NCBI RefSeq assembly: GCF_040717535.1
Contig: NZ_JBFEFI010000002.1
Coordinates: 310,001 to 374,000 of the forward strand
Reading direction: 5' to 3'
Length of the DNA stretch: 64,000 nucleotides
From: Thalassoglobus sp. JC818
Lineage (GTDB): Bacteria; Planctomycetota; Planctomycetia; Planctomycetales; Planctomycetaceae
Made by a program: the position numbers and the translations under genes. The notes below the pieces were generated by a model, which worked only from the letters and a program-made list of their open reading frames with translations, did no database searches and was not told the DNA's origin. This document shows, piece by piece, positions 37,899 through 47,397 of this stretch. Every line of letters begins with the position of its first letter. Positions within the stretch are counted from its first letter, which is position 1.

Positions 37899-40800
37899 TC
37901 ACTCATCAGGCGATGGACTTCCCTTTGAGTGAGTGTGTTTTCTTTTGCCCCAACCGCCACCTCCGGGTGTCAGGATCGTCAATTTGTCGCCCGCTTCAAC
38001 TTGAAGATGAACACACCCATCGAGCTTGACCGTCTCACCAGACGCACGCGTCAACAGGTTCTCTCCTGCTTGACCATCAGAACCTCCGCTCAAACCGAAG
38101 GGGAGATAATCCCCGCGTCGCTGAGTCAGAAGCGAGACCTTCAGAGGTTTTTCGAAGACGAGTGTTCTCGAGATTCCGGCGCCGCCGGAGAACTCTCCGG
38201 AACCCCCTGACCCTCTTCGAATCGAAAACTGTTCCACTCTCACGGGGTATCGATGTTCGATGACTTCCACATCTGTCAATCGAGTGTTCGTCATGTGAGA
38301 ATGAACAGCATCGGCGCCGTTTCCAGTCGATGTGGCTCCAACGCCGCCGCAGATCGTTTCGTAGTATCCGAATGTTTCATCGCCGAATGTCAGGTTGTTC
38401 ATCGTCCCCTGACTGGCTGCAGCTTTTTTCAATGCTCCCAGCAAGACATCAACAACCCGCTGAGACGTTTCCACGTTTCCGCCCACAATCGCCGCGCATT
38501 GTCTCGGATCAGAATAGCTGGGCGGATTCAGAAGAGACTCCGGCAGGATGATCGACAGTGGCATCAAAACGCCTTCGTTGAGCGGGATCGATTCATCGAT
38601 CAGACAACGAAAGACATACATGCACGCGGCGGTGACGATCGCACGATTTGCATTTAAGTTCGAATCGAGAACTGGATCGGTCCCCGTAAAGTCGATCGTG
38701 GCTGTCTCTCCAGCAATCGTGATCTTAACGGCAATCTTCGCTCCGTTATCGAGGTGATCGGCAAAGTCGTAATCTCCGTCTGCCAACTGGTGCAGAGCGC
38801 GTCGCATTTTCTTTGCTGCGAGATCCTGAATGTGTTGCATGTACGTCAGCACAACATCCTGCCCAGCTTCGTGAATCATCTCCAGCAGCAGTTTTTCACC
38901 AGTGCGATTGGCAGCGACCTGTGCCTGAAGATCAGCGAGGTTGTCTTCCGGGTTTCTCGAGGGAAATTCCCCAGACGTGAGCTTCGTACGCAACTCTGCT
39001 TCATGTGAGACACCACCTTCAACCAGCTTGAACGGTCGGATTAAGACTCCTTCTTCGCTCAACGATTTCGAGAAAGGTGGCATACTGCCGGGAGTCATTC
39101 CGCCAATTTCCGCATGATGTGCTCGGCTGGCAGTGAAGAACAATAATTGACCCGACGTTTGATCATGGACGGGAGTAATCACCGTCACGTCAGGAAGATG
39201 TGACCCGCCGGAATAAGGATCGTTCGTGACGATGACATCGCCCCGCGCAAGGTCGGGGAATTTCTTCATGACCGCACGAACTGTTTCTCCCATCGCTCCC
39301 AGGTGAACCGGAATGTGGGGAGCGTTGACGACTAGCTGTCCGTTGGCGTCGAAGATCGCGCAGCTAAAGTCGAGCCGTTCTTTTACGTTTGTCGAGATAG
39401 ATGTCTTTTGAAGCGTCGCTCCCATCTGCTCAGCGATCGAGGCAAACTGATGATTGAAAACTTCAAGGCGAATTGGGTCCGGAGCAGATTCTGTAGTCGT
39501 CGCTGTCTGTGCGCTCGACTCGACTTGCTCGTTTGCTGAGATGAGGCACGATCCATCTTTGAGCATTCGTCCACGAAACCCGGGTTCAACCCAGGTCGTT
39601 GCGCCGAGATCACAAAGAATTGCCGGCCCGTCAAACTCGTCAGCAGTTGAGAAATGTTCACGATGATAGACCGGAACATCGAGGGTTTCTCCCTGGTGCC
39701 AGACTTGTGTTATCTCTGTCTTCTCTCCAGAAGCGGACGCTTGTTCGCTTCTCTGCGAAGTTGGAATATGGCTTGTTTCTCCGACAACTTCGACCTCGAT
39801 CGCGACGACTTCGAGGTCTCGATCTTCATGGACATAACCATAGGTGCGTTGATGTAGTTCCTGATATGCGTCTCGAATTGATTGCTTCTCCGAATCGCGG
39901 ACAGCGAGTGTTGACTCTCCGCCTGCGTACCGAACATGGAACCACTTTTCCGGGGTGAGAATTGCGTTCTCTGCGATACCTTCGTCCTGAATTTCGTTTC
40001 TTAACTCCGTAACAAGATCGTCGAACTGAACGGTGAGCGAAGGCAGTAATTCAGGTGTGAGACGTGCTAATATCGAACGTCTTCCACGTTTTCGAATATC
40101 CGCCAGACCCATGCCGTAAGCGCTCAAGATTCCGCAGTATGGGTGAATCAAAATCGACTGAATTCCAAGTGATTTCGAAATCGCACACGCGTGCAAACCA
40201 CCGGCACCGCCGAAGCTGACCATCAAGTGTGCGCTCGGATGAAAGCCGCGTTGCACTGAAACTTTGCGAATCGCGCGGGCCATTGTTTCGTTCGCGATGT
40301 CAACGAATCCCTGAGCCAACTCGTTCGGCGTATATTTCGTTCCAAGGGAACTCTCGATCTGATCGCAGAGTGTTTCAAGCTGTGATTCAACAGAGTTGCG
40401 ATCGAGAGGAAACGGGAATTCTTCCGGTCTCACACGACCGAGAATCACGTTCATGTCAGTGATCGTCAATGGGCCGCCACGACCATAGCACGCTGGTCCA
40501 GGGTCCGCACCGGCGCTGTCTGGTCCCACTCGTAATTGAAGACCATCGAAGTGACAAATGCTTCCTCCCCCGGCAGCCACAGTTTCGATGGCGAGCGTTG
40601 GAGAAGCGATTCGCACGCCAGCTTTGACTGTCTCAGTCTCCATTTCGAAGGTTCCCCCAAACCGACTCACATCGGTGCTGGTCCCTCCCATGTCAAATCC
40701 GATGGATCGCACAAAACCTGCATCGGAACTGATCCGAGAGAAGGCAACCACTCCGCCCGCAGGTCCGGAGAGCAAGCTGTCTTTTCCTGTGAATTTGAGA

Positions 40801-41753
40801 CCGTCGACAAGTCCTCCTTGCGAGGTCATCAACTTCATATCCGTACCGGGAGCGAGCGAACTTCGAATGCGTTCGACGTACGATCGAAGAACCGGATTCA
40901 GGTAAGCATCGAGGACGGTCGTTTCCGCTCGCGGCACAATTTTGATTGTCGGTGAGACAGCGTGAGAGAGGCTGACCTCTGTAAAACCCAATTCCCTAGC
41001 CAGCGTGCCGAGTTGCTGTTCGTGGATTGGATTTCGATACGAGTGCAGTAGAGCGATCGCGATGGACTCGCTGCCGGTTTGCTGGAGCTGTTCCAGCTGC
41101 TTTCGAGTTGCATCAAGATCGAGTGGTTTGAGAACTTCTCCTTCCGCATTCATCCGTTCATTAATTTCGATGACATCGCGAAAGAGAGGAGACGGCTTCT
41201 CAATGTTCAAAGCGAACAAATCGGGACGATCCTGATTCCCGATCAACAACAGGTCTCCGAATCCCTTGGTGACCAGCAGCGAGGTTTTCGCGCCCTTGCG
41301 TTCGAGAAGTGCGTTCGTCCCGCGTGTCGTTCCCATGCGAAGGGTGATGGGCGGAAGATTTCTGTTGAGGGGTAATTCGAGAATCTGGCGAATGCAGATC
41401 ACAGGAGCTTCGAGCCCGCAGCTCAACTCGTAGCGAGCCCTTGAAGACGTTGCTTCCGGGATTTGGTCCGCCAGAGTGAACGTCCCGTCGTCGGTAGAGA
41501 ACGATTCGATTGTCGATTGAAAGACTTGCTCGCCGCGCGCATTGAGCAGAGAGAACTGCCATCCCGACCAGAAATTGGGTGGTTCGGAACATCGAGACCG
41601 ATCGCTGAAACGATTGCCATCAATCGTCTCGATTTGGCCTTTGACGACTCCCGAGCTGAGAGTCTTGTGAGTTCGCAGCACACCCTTAGGAGATCGGGCG
41701 ACGCAATCGGTGAACGTTCCTCCGACATCAATCCAGAACTGCCAACCGCTCAA
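37899..41753 (-). CDS. 5-oxoprolinase / hydantoinase, HyuA-HyuB fusion
   Basis: Single-chain 5-oxoprolinase-type enzyme (1284 residues), which opens 5-oxoproline or a hydantoin ring with ATP. The N-terminal HyuA half begins with WIDVGGTFTDC and has a second actin-like motif GFDMGGTSTDVSRFGG. The HyuB half starts near LEVFNHQFASIAEQMG and ends with LTPGGGGWG. The length matches the eukaryotic-type fused enzyme rather than split HyuA/HyuB. I place the start at TTG 41753, because AGGAGGG lies six bases upstream; an earlier in-frame TTG at 41777 would put this Shine-Dalgarno inside the gene. It is cytoplasmic. It may recycle pyroglutamate from peptides; substrate preference (oxoproline or hydantoin) is not decidable. 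Confidence 0.92.
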   Translation of the reverse strand: MSGWQFWIDVGGTFTDCVARSPKGVLRTHKTLSSGVVKGQIETIDGNRFSDRSRCSEPPNFWSGWQFSLLNARGEQVFQSTIESFSTDDGTFTLADQIPEATSSRARYELSCGLEAPVICIRQILELPLNRNLPPITLRMGTTRGTNALLERKGAKTSLLVTKGFGDLLLIGNQDRPDLFALNIEKPSPLFRDVIEINERMNAEGEVLKPLDLDATRKQLEQLQQTGSESIAIALLHSYRNPIHEQQLGTLARELGFTEVSLSHAVSPTIKIVPRAETTVLDAYLNPVLRSYVERIRSSLAPGTDMKLMTSQGGLVDGLKFTGKDSLLSGPAGGVVAFSRISSDAGFVRSIGFDMGGTSTDVSRFGGTFEMETETVKAGVRIASPTLAIETVAAGGGSICHFDGLQLRVGPDSAGADPGPACYGRGGPLTITDMNVILGRVRPEEFPFPLDRNSVESQLETLCDQIESSLGTKYTPNELAQGFVDIANETMARAIRKVSVQRGFHPSAHLMVSFGGAGGLHACAISKSLGIQSILIHPYCGILSAYGMGLADIRKRGRRSILARLTPELLPSLTVQFDDLVTELRNEIQDEGIAENAILTPEKWFHVRYAGGESTLAVRDSEKQSIRDAYQELHQRTYGYVHEDRDLEVVAIEVEVVGETSHIPTSQRSEQASASGEKTEITQVWHQGETLDVPVYHREHFSTADEFDGPAILCDLGATTWVEPGFRGRMLKDGSCLISANEQVESSAQTATTTESAPDPIRLEVFNHQFASIAEQMGATLQKTSISTNVKERLDFSCAIFDANGQLVVNAPHIPVHLGAMGETVRAVMKKFPDLARGDVIVTNDPYSGGSHLPDVTVITPVHDQTSGQLLFFTASRAHHAEIGGMTPGSMPPFSKSLSEEGVLIRPFKLVEGGVSHEAELRTKLTSGEFPSRNPEDNLADLQAQVAANRTGEKLLLEMIHEAGQDVVLTYMQHIQDLAAKKMRRALHQLADGDYDFADHLDNGAKIAVKITIAGETATIDFTGTDPVLDSNLNANRAIVTAACMYVFRCLIDESIPLNEGVLMPLSIILPESLLNPPSYSDPRQCAAIVGGNVETSQRVVDVLLGALKKAAASQGTMNNLTFGDETFGYYETICGGVGATSTGNGADAVHSHMTNTRLTDVEVIEHRYPVRVEQFSIRRGSGGSGEFSGGAGISRTLVFEKPLKVSLLTQRRGDYLPFGLSGGSDGQAGENLLTRASGETVKLDGCVHLQVEAGDKLTILTPGGGGWGKRKHTHSKGSPSPDE

Positions 41754-41911
41754 CGACTTCCCTCCTGACTCACTCAAGGCTCCCGGTCAGGACGAACACG
41801 AACCCCTGAGGATTCGCTGTCCCCCAAGGAGATTGCTTTGCACATCGTCGCAGAATATGCGAAAGTGCCTCTCCCACCAATCAACTTTCACCGATTCCTT
41901 TTCGGAGTTTT

Positions 41912-43288
41912 ATGAAAATGACCGATCGCTCTGCGTCTCCACTTTCCCGCCGCGAACTGTTGAAGACATCGACCAAAGCCGCTGCTGCCACTGCAGTCGC
42001 AAGTATGGTCCTGCCCAAAGCTTACGCTGCCGAAGATGACACCATCCAGGTTGCTCTGGTGGGGTGCGGCGGACGAGGAACAGGTGCTGCAGACAATGCA
42101 CTCTCTGTTCAAAATGGAAACGTCAAACTCGTCGCAATGGCAGACGTTTTCGAAGGTCGTCAATCGACAAGCTACAACGCACTGTCCGGAAAGCACGGCG
42201 ACAAAGTCGATGTGCCGGAAGAGCGTCGCCACATCGGATTCGAAGCTTACAAAGCAGCTATGGACCAGTTGCGTCCGGGAGACATTGTCATCCTGACGAC
42301 TCCGCCAGGCTTCCGCTGGGTCCACTACACATATGCAATTGAAAAGGGCCTGAACGTCTTCATGGAGAAGCCGGTCACCGTCGACGGACCGAGCTCCCGG
42401 AAGATGCTCGCTCTGAACGAGAAAGCCAAAGAGAAGAACCTCAAAGTTGGCGTCGGATTGATGTGCCGCCACTGTGAAGCTCGGGGTGAGTTGTTCGATC
42501 GAATTCAGAACGGTGAGATCGGCGACTTGATTCTGATGCGTGCCTATCGAATGGTCGGTCCAACCGGTTCAGCGTTTGCTGCACCGAACGATGGTGCACT
42601 CAGCGAAGTCATGTACCAGATCAAGAACTTCCACGGGTTCCTGTGGGCCAGCGGAGGAGCTTTCAGCGACTTCCTGATTCACAACATCGATGAAACATGC
42701 TGGATGAAGAACGCCTGGCCTGTCGAAGCTCAAGCGTCCGGTGGCCGCAACTATCGAGGGAAATTTGTCGACCAGAACTTCGACACCTATTCCGTCGAGT
42801 ACACCTTCGCTGACGGCAGCAAATTCTTCATGGAAGGCCGCAACATGGTCGGTTGCCATCAGGAATTCGCCAGCTATGCCCAGGGCAGCAAGGGCTCGGC
42901 CATTATCTCGACCTCCTCACACTTCCCAGCCCGTTCACGCATCTTCAAAGGTCAGAAGATGGACAAGGACAATCAGGTCTGGGCATTCGGTCGCGACGAG
43001 ATTACTCCTTACCAGCTCGAGTGGGATCACCTGATTTCAGCGATTCGAAACGATGAGCCGTACAACGAAGTTCAGCGCGGAGTCGAAGCGAGTGTTGTCA
43101 CTTCGATGGGACGTATGGCCGCACACACCGGCCAGATTGTCACGTTCGACGACATGTTGAACTGCGAGCACGAGTTTGCACCGAACATCGACAGCCTTAC
43201 AGTCGATGGACCTGCTCCACTTGTCGCTGGTGCGAATGGCAAATACCCAGTTCCACTGCCAGGGATCATCAAGTCCTCGGAATATTAA
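41912..43288 (+). CDS. Tat-exported Gfo/Idh/MocA family oxidoreductase
   Basis: NAD(P)-dependent sugar oxidoreductase family protein (458 residues) with a twin-arginine signal (SRRELLKTSTKAAAATAV, ending PKAYAAED), so it is exported folded with its cofactor. The Rossmann motif is VALVGCGGRGTGA, the catalytic-Lys motif is MEKPVTVD, and the C-terminal beta-sheet dimer domain follows. Many Planctomycetes carry dozens of such proteins, probably acting on sugars outside the cytoplasm; the substrate is unknown. Start: ATG at 41912 with GGAG nearby (ATG at 41918 also possible). A strong terminator follows. Confidence 0.92.
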   Translation: MKMTDRSASPLSRRELLKTSTKAAAATAVASMVLPKAYAAEDDTIQVALVGCGGRGTGAADNALSVQNGNVKLVAMADVFEGRQSTSYNALSGKHGDKVDVPEERRHIGFEAYKAAMDQLRPGDIVILTTPPGFRWVHYTYAIEKGLNVFMEKPVTVDGPSSRKMLALNEKAKEKNLKVGVGLMCRHCEARGELFDRIQNGEIGDLILMRAYRMVGPTGSAFAAPNDGALSEVMYQIKNFHGFLWASGGAFSDFLIHNIDETCWMKNAWPVEAQASGGRNYRGKFVDQNFDTYSVEYTFADGSKFFMEGRNMVGCHQEFASYAQGSKGSAIISTSSHFPARSRIFKGQKMDKDNQVWAFGRDEITPYQLEWDHLISAIRNDEPYNEVQRGVEASVVTSMGRMAAHTGQIVTFDDMLNCEHEFAPNIDSLTVDGPAPLVAGANGKYPVPLPGIIKSSEY

Positions 43289-43349
43289 GACGAGTTTCCG
43301 GGTGCTGTTTGAATCTCTGCACTCACCGTCACTCTTTTCGTACGATGTC

Positions 43350-43388
43350 AGCTGCTCGACGTGAAAACGTCGAGCAGCTTATTTTTTG
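43350..43388 (+). terminator. Intrinsic terminator after the Gfo/Idh/MocA gene
   Basis: A perfect 13-bp stem (AGCTGCTCGACGT against ACGTCGAGCAGCT) with a GAAA loop is followed by TATTTTTT. Confidence 0.93.
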
Positions 43389-43451
43389 AGTAGGCAACGC
43401 ACAGCGTGATGGCGAGGACCGATTCGGCGAATGTGTTGATAGGAGCGATTA

Positions 43452-43904
43452 ATGGAGAGACCGGATTTTGATGTGGCCGAGGCGCACCGCTGGTTCGCCA
43501 TCGAATGTAACAATCGGGCATGGGATCTCGTTGAAGCGGAGTCCCGAACCGAGGACGAATTGCAGGAAATGCTGATGGCTGCATCGACTGCCGCATGGCA
43601 TTGGAAGCAGATCGGAAAGCCGCTAAACAATCTGCGTGCGCAGGTTCTATTATCAACTGCTGCGATCGTTGCTGACGATTCAGTCCAAGCTCAAAAGTCA
43701 GCAGCAAACTGCTTGCAATTGTTGGGCGAAATTGAAGACGTTCCTGAATTTGATCGCGCGTGTACACACGCAGTTTGTGCTGTCTCGTCACGAATGAACG
43801 GCGAACCCGACAAGTCGGAACAACACTTCGCTCAATTTGACGAGCTGGTTGCGAAGCTGGACGAAGAGTCTCAAAAACTGCTGTCGAGTTTGTATCGAAA
43901 GTGA
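43452..43904 (+). CDS. Hypothetical helical protein
   Basis: Protein of 150 residues, predicted almost all alpha-helical (AHRWFAIECNNRAWDLVE, TAAWHWKQIGKPLNNLRA, and others), with the spacing of a TPR-like helical repeat. There is no signal peptide. The ATG at 43452 has AGGAG six bases upstream. I recognise no family and function is unknown. It is convergent with the RDD membrane protein gene with a 7-base gap. Confidence 0.72.
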   Translation: MERPDFDVAEAHRWFAIECNNRAWDLVEAESRTEDELQEMLMAASTAAWHWKQIGKPLNNLRAQVLLSTAAIVADDSVQAQKSAANCLQLLGEIEDVPEFDRACTHAVCAVSSRMNGEPDKSEQHFAQFDELVAKLDEESQKLLSSLYRK

Positions 43905-43911
43905 CGTCGGA

Positions 43912-45639
43912 TTAACGGTCACCTTTCCAGACAACTTTGGACTTGGTCATCAAATCGTGTGGAGCACGCTTTTGGGACTGGAAGGCAGTTAGCAGGAACG
44001 GGATTCCTCCCAGAATCTGGAAGCAGAGTCGCAGCGCCCATTTCTTGGTCGCTTGCTTAAAGTCCATCTTCTTGTTGTCTTCTGTGACAACCATCAAACC
44101 GAAGGCGTCTTTGCCCATCGTACTCTTCAGCTCCGAACCTTCCTGAATCGTCCAGTACATCCAGTTCATATACAAGAACCAGACGATACCCATGATCGGC
44201 AGCATCGCTTTGTTGAAGAGCATGATCAGAATTGTCGCACCGTTGAGAACCTGACCGATCAGCATCGCTCGCTTGTCTGCGGTCACGATAAACGATGCCA
44301 ACGGGTAAAGCATATTGTCGATGGTGTGAGACAGGTATCGCACCCAGAACGTCGCAGGAGTGCCAGTCTTCATTCGCTCTACCGTGTCGATGAGCGAGGA
44401 ATAGTAGTATCCCAGGCATCCGATGGCTCGCATAATAAAGACCGCAGGAAACGCGGCGATGTAGCCAATGGGAGCGATCAGCAGGAACGCAGCACAGATG
44501 TTGAGGATGACACGAATCAGCGTGTAGATCATCGAATCGGAATCAGCGTTCATTCCGATGGTGTTGATAATCCACTCAGTGATATTCCCGGTGATGTTGT
44601 TGACGACCGTACTGTTAAACGGGTTCACGTCCTTGATCAGAAAGAAGATTCCCGCAGCGACGAGAATGGCTGGGATCGCAGCAATGAACGCCACAATGTG
44701 AAAGTAAATCACGCCGGGGAATGCCTTGCCGAAGTCTTTCAGCAGTTCCCACAGAATCCAACCTTTGTACTTGTACTTGGCTGTCATGTGGATCATCGCC
44801 AGCGGCAAAAGCACAAGCGGAATGACTCCAATCAACAGGATCGCGATTCCCGCAAACACCGGATTGCCTGGATTTGTGGCGAACAAGGCGATTCCAGAGA
44901 GGATCAGAAGAGGAGTCACCGGCCCCATGACGATTCCCGGCCACACGAGCGCACGAATTCCGGATGCGATTGACGCAAACAGGTCGAAGTGAATTCGATC
45001 TGCCTGAAATTTGCTTCGGAGTCGAGTGTCCCCGATGATTCGCAATCCCAGAATCCAGAACCACCCGGGCAAACCGAGGACAGACAGGATCGTCATCGAA
45101 ATCCAGAAGACCTTGGGAGGCATTTGTTCCTGGATGTAGATGAAGCCCATGTATCCGCAGAGCATGGTCAGTACGCCAAACAGCGTCCAGGCTCCCCCGG
45201 TGCGAATCGCCAGTCCCCATTCCTTCTTGAGAAAGCTTCCCGACTCGGACCAGACGGCTTTGAAGAACAAGTTCGGGTCGGGCCCTTTTCGAGCTCGTTT
45301 CTTCTGTTCTTTCCGGTCCATTTGACCGGTTTCGACGTTCATTCCGCAGGCACGACAGACCGGATCGTCTTCATCCATTTCCGCGGCGCAGTAAGGACAA
45401 ATCTGATTCTCTTGGTCTTCGAGAGCGTAGTCGTCGATGTCGCCGAAGCCGAATGGGTCATCCGCAGAGGGCTTCGAGGCTGCTTTCTTGGGAGCCCGTT
45501 TGGGGCGAGATGCGCCTCCCGGCTTTCCGGCAGGGACTTTGATTTTTGTCTGACACTTTGGACAGGCGATTGTCTTGCCTAGTGCCTTTTCCGGGATGTT
45601 GAGAACTTTTTCGCAACTACGGCAACGGATCTTCGGCAT
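43912..45639 (-). CDS. Zinc-ribbon and RDD-domain membrane protein
   Basis: Integral membrane protein of 575 residues. Two zinc ribbons stand at the N-terminus (C6-x2-C9/C26-x2-C29 and C81-x2-C84/C95-x2-C98), joined by a Lys/Pro-rich linker. A membrane region with about six to eight helices follows. The C-terminus is an RDD-type domain (about 410-575) with WVRYLSHTIDNM, then KSTMGKDAFGLMVV and the closing APHDLMTKSKVVW. RDD proteins are membrane proteins, some shown to move ions. Zinc-ribbon plus RDD fusions are common in Planctomycetes, but their role is unknown. Confidence 0.83.
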   Translation of the reverse strand: MPKIRCRSCEKVLNIPEKALGKTIACPKCQTKIKVPAGKPGGASRPKRAPKKAASKPSADDPFGFGDIDDYALEDQENQICPYCAAEMDEDDPVCRACGMNVETGQMDRKEQKKRARKGPDPNLFFKAVWSESGSFLKKEWGLAIRTGGAWTLFGVLTMLCGYMGFIYIQEQMPPKVFWISMTILSVLGLPGWFWILGLRIIGDTRLRSKFQADRIHFDLFASIASGIRALVWPGIVMGPVTPLLILSGIALFATNPGNPVFAGIAILLIGVIPLVLLPLAMIHMTAKYKYKGWILWELLKDFGKAFPGVIYFHIVAFIAAIPAILVAAGIFFLIKDVNPFNSTVVNNITGNITEWIINTIGMNADSDSMIYTLIRVILNICAAFLLIAPIGYIAAFPAVFIMRAIGCLGYYYSSLIDTVERMKTGTPATFWVRYLSHTIDNMLYPLASFIVTADKRAMLIGQVLNGATILIMLFNKAMLPIMGIVWFLYMNWMYWTIQEGSELKSTMGKDAFGLMVVTEDNKKMDFKQATKKWALRLCFQILGGIPFLLTAFQSQKRAPHDLMTKSKVVWKGDR

Positions 45640-46083
45640 CGATGGGCTCCGGCAATTCCTGCACGGGAGGAGTCAAATTGGAATGACTGACGTTGAATTC
45701 TTACTGAACTCATTCGGCACCGTTCCCGTGAGTCCGAGGCAAAACAAAGGTCCGAATTCGGAGTTGTTTCGCTTCTCGATCGATGAAATCTAGGAATTCC
45801 GGACGAGATCTGGGAAGGCAACGAGGAGTCCACTGCATCACACTGTGTAACGCAAGTCCAATCACTCTAGCAACTTCCTGAGAAATTGCACCCGGGGCTG
45901 AAAGTTCGTGACCAGTTAGAACGATTGTTCGGCAAAGTCAGGGAACCCTACGAGTGAGCCCGTTCGGACTCTCACTACGGATGTCGGCAGGAATTGAGCC
46001 AGCGACAAGAGATCTTGACCCGAATCAGACACTCATCGAGACTCTCGGTTTTCGCGCACCAGCATCTCGAGAAGGATTCCGTG
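45640..46083. other. Intergenic region between divergent membrane and secreted protein genes
   Basis: No gene supported. Promoters of both neighbours are expected here; GAAGGA near 46072 precedes the next start. Confidence 0.5.
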
Positions 46084-47238
46084 ATGGCTGCTCACATTCC
46101 GAAAGCCCTTGTAACAAGTATTGTGAAAAGTATCGCTTTTGCGGTCGTGATCCTCGCAATTGCTTCCACATCGTCCGCTCAACAATTCCCTACAGGCGTG
46201 ATTGTCCTGAACAACGGGCAGGTTCTCTCCGGTGTGATCGGAGAAGTTCCGGGGGGCTATGGCGTTCAGATGAACGGTGCCTTTCACGTGATCACGACAC
46301 CTCAAATTGATGTCGTGGCAGCTTCGATGGAAGATGCCTATCGAGTGAAGCGGGAGCGCGTGCCGAATCCGACGGTCGAGGACCACATGATTCTCGCTCG
46401 TTGGTGCCTGCTGCACGGACTCCTCGAGGAAGCTCAGTCCGAAGTAGCCCGTGCGAGAATTCTGGACCCGTTGCGAGAAGACTCGCGAGAGATGCTCTCC
46501 AACGTTGATCAGCAACTGGCTGACAGATCGAGGAAGGCAGCGAAACCGAAAATTATTCAAACCGGCGATGGTTTCATCGAACTCGATGAACGTTCGACAG
46601 CTGGCCTGCTCAAAGAGTCTCATCAGGAATTCATCCGCAAAATTCAGCCGCTCCTGCTCAACAAGTGCGGAAACGCTCACTGTCACGGAGAGGTTTCTCC
46701 GACCGGGTTTAAGCTGACGGCCATTCGTTCGCGAGGAACAGCCGGAAACCGACTCCAGAATCACGCGAACTTGCTCGCTGTCATCGATCAGATCAACTTC
46801 GACAATCCTCAGGCGAGTCCGTTGCTGATTGCTCCAACTCACGTTGGCACAGGACATCCGCCAGTTTATTCCAGCACCTCGAACAGTCAGTTTGTGAGCA
46901 TTCAGCAGTGGGTGCTCGAAGTTGCCCTGTCAGGAGAGATCGACAGGAAGAGACTCGCTGCCAAGGCTGACCCGGTAGCGAATCAACCGCGATATCTGCA
47001 TTTTGGTCCGCAAGCTCAACAAGCCAGCCACGAAGCTGTCGTTTCCGACAAAGAGCCGCGTCTGCTGCCGCAACCTCTTCAGTCGTCCGAAATGAGCCAG
47101 CAATCTGAGGTCGAGCAGACTTCAGCAAAGAAAAGATCAACGTCGATCGATCCTTTCGACCCGGAGATCTTCAATCGACGCGTTCATGGAGCGCCGTCTC
47201 GTGTTCTGCGAGACGCTAAGTCTTCCAAGAGTCCGTAG
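46084..47238 (+). CDS. Secreted protein with cytochrome-like Cx4CH motif
   Basis: Exported protein of 384 residues from the ATG at 46084, which opens a signal peptide (about 10-32, ending SSAQQ). The region 36-85 (GVIVLNNGQVLSGVIGEV) is a small beta domain, a helical stretch at about 97-150 resembles a TPR pair, and residues 180-300 hold a planctomycete cytochrome-c-like region with C195-x4-C200-H201 (NKCGNAHCHGEV). The same motif spacing occurs in the DUF1549 protein of this window. The C-terminus is Gln/Ser-rich and disordered. It may bind haem c, but this is untested; function unknown. The longer frame from a TTG at 45994 would hide the signal. Confidence 0.78.
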   Translation: MAAHIPKALVTSIVKSIAFAVVILAIASTSSAQQFPTGVIVLNNGQVLSGVIGEVPGGYGVQMNGAFHVITTPQIDVVAASMEDAYRVKRERVPNPTVEDHMILARWCLLHGLLEEAQSEVARARILDPLREDSREMLSNVDQQLADRSRKAAKPKIIQTGDGFIELDERSTAGLLKESHQEFIRKIQPLLLNKCGNAHCHGEVSPTGFKLTAIRSRGTAGNRLQNHANLLAVIDQINFDNPQASPLLIAPTHVGTGHPPVYSSTSNSQFVSIQQWVLEVALSGEIDRKRLAAKADPVANQPRYLHFGPQAQQASHEAVVSDKEPRLLPQPLQSSEMSQQSEVEQTSAKKRSTSIDPFDPEIFNRRVHGAPSRVLRDAKSSKSP

Positions 47239-47397
47239 GCTCAAAACTTTCGATTGTTGTGGAATTCGGTCGCGATGGACCCGGCGAATTCGTAGACTGT
47301 CTCGCCGCTCGCCATTTCCGTCATTCGCGACAACCCGCCGGTCACTTTCGAATCAGATCAGACCGGCACTTAAGATTCCGCTCGGTCGAGGAACGTC

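Noticed and set aside
44053-44973. 306-codon plus-strand frame opposite the RDD membrane protein
   Set aside because: Highly charged His/Arg/Asp composition typical of the antisense of membrane-protein codons.
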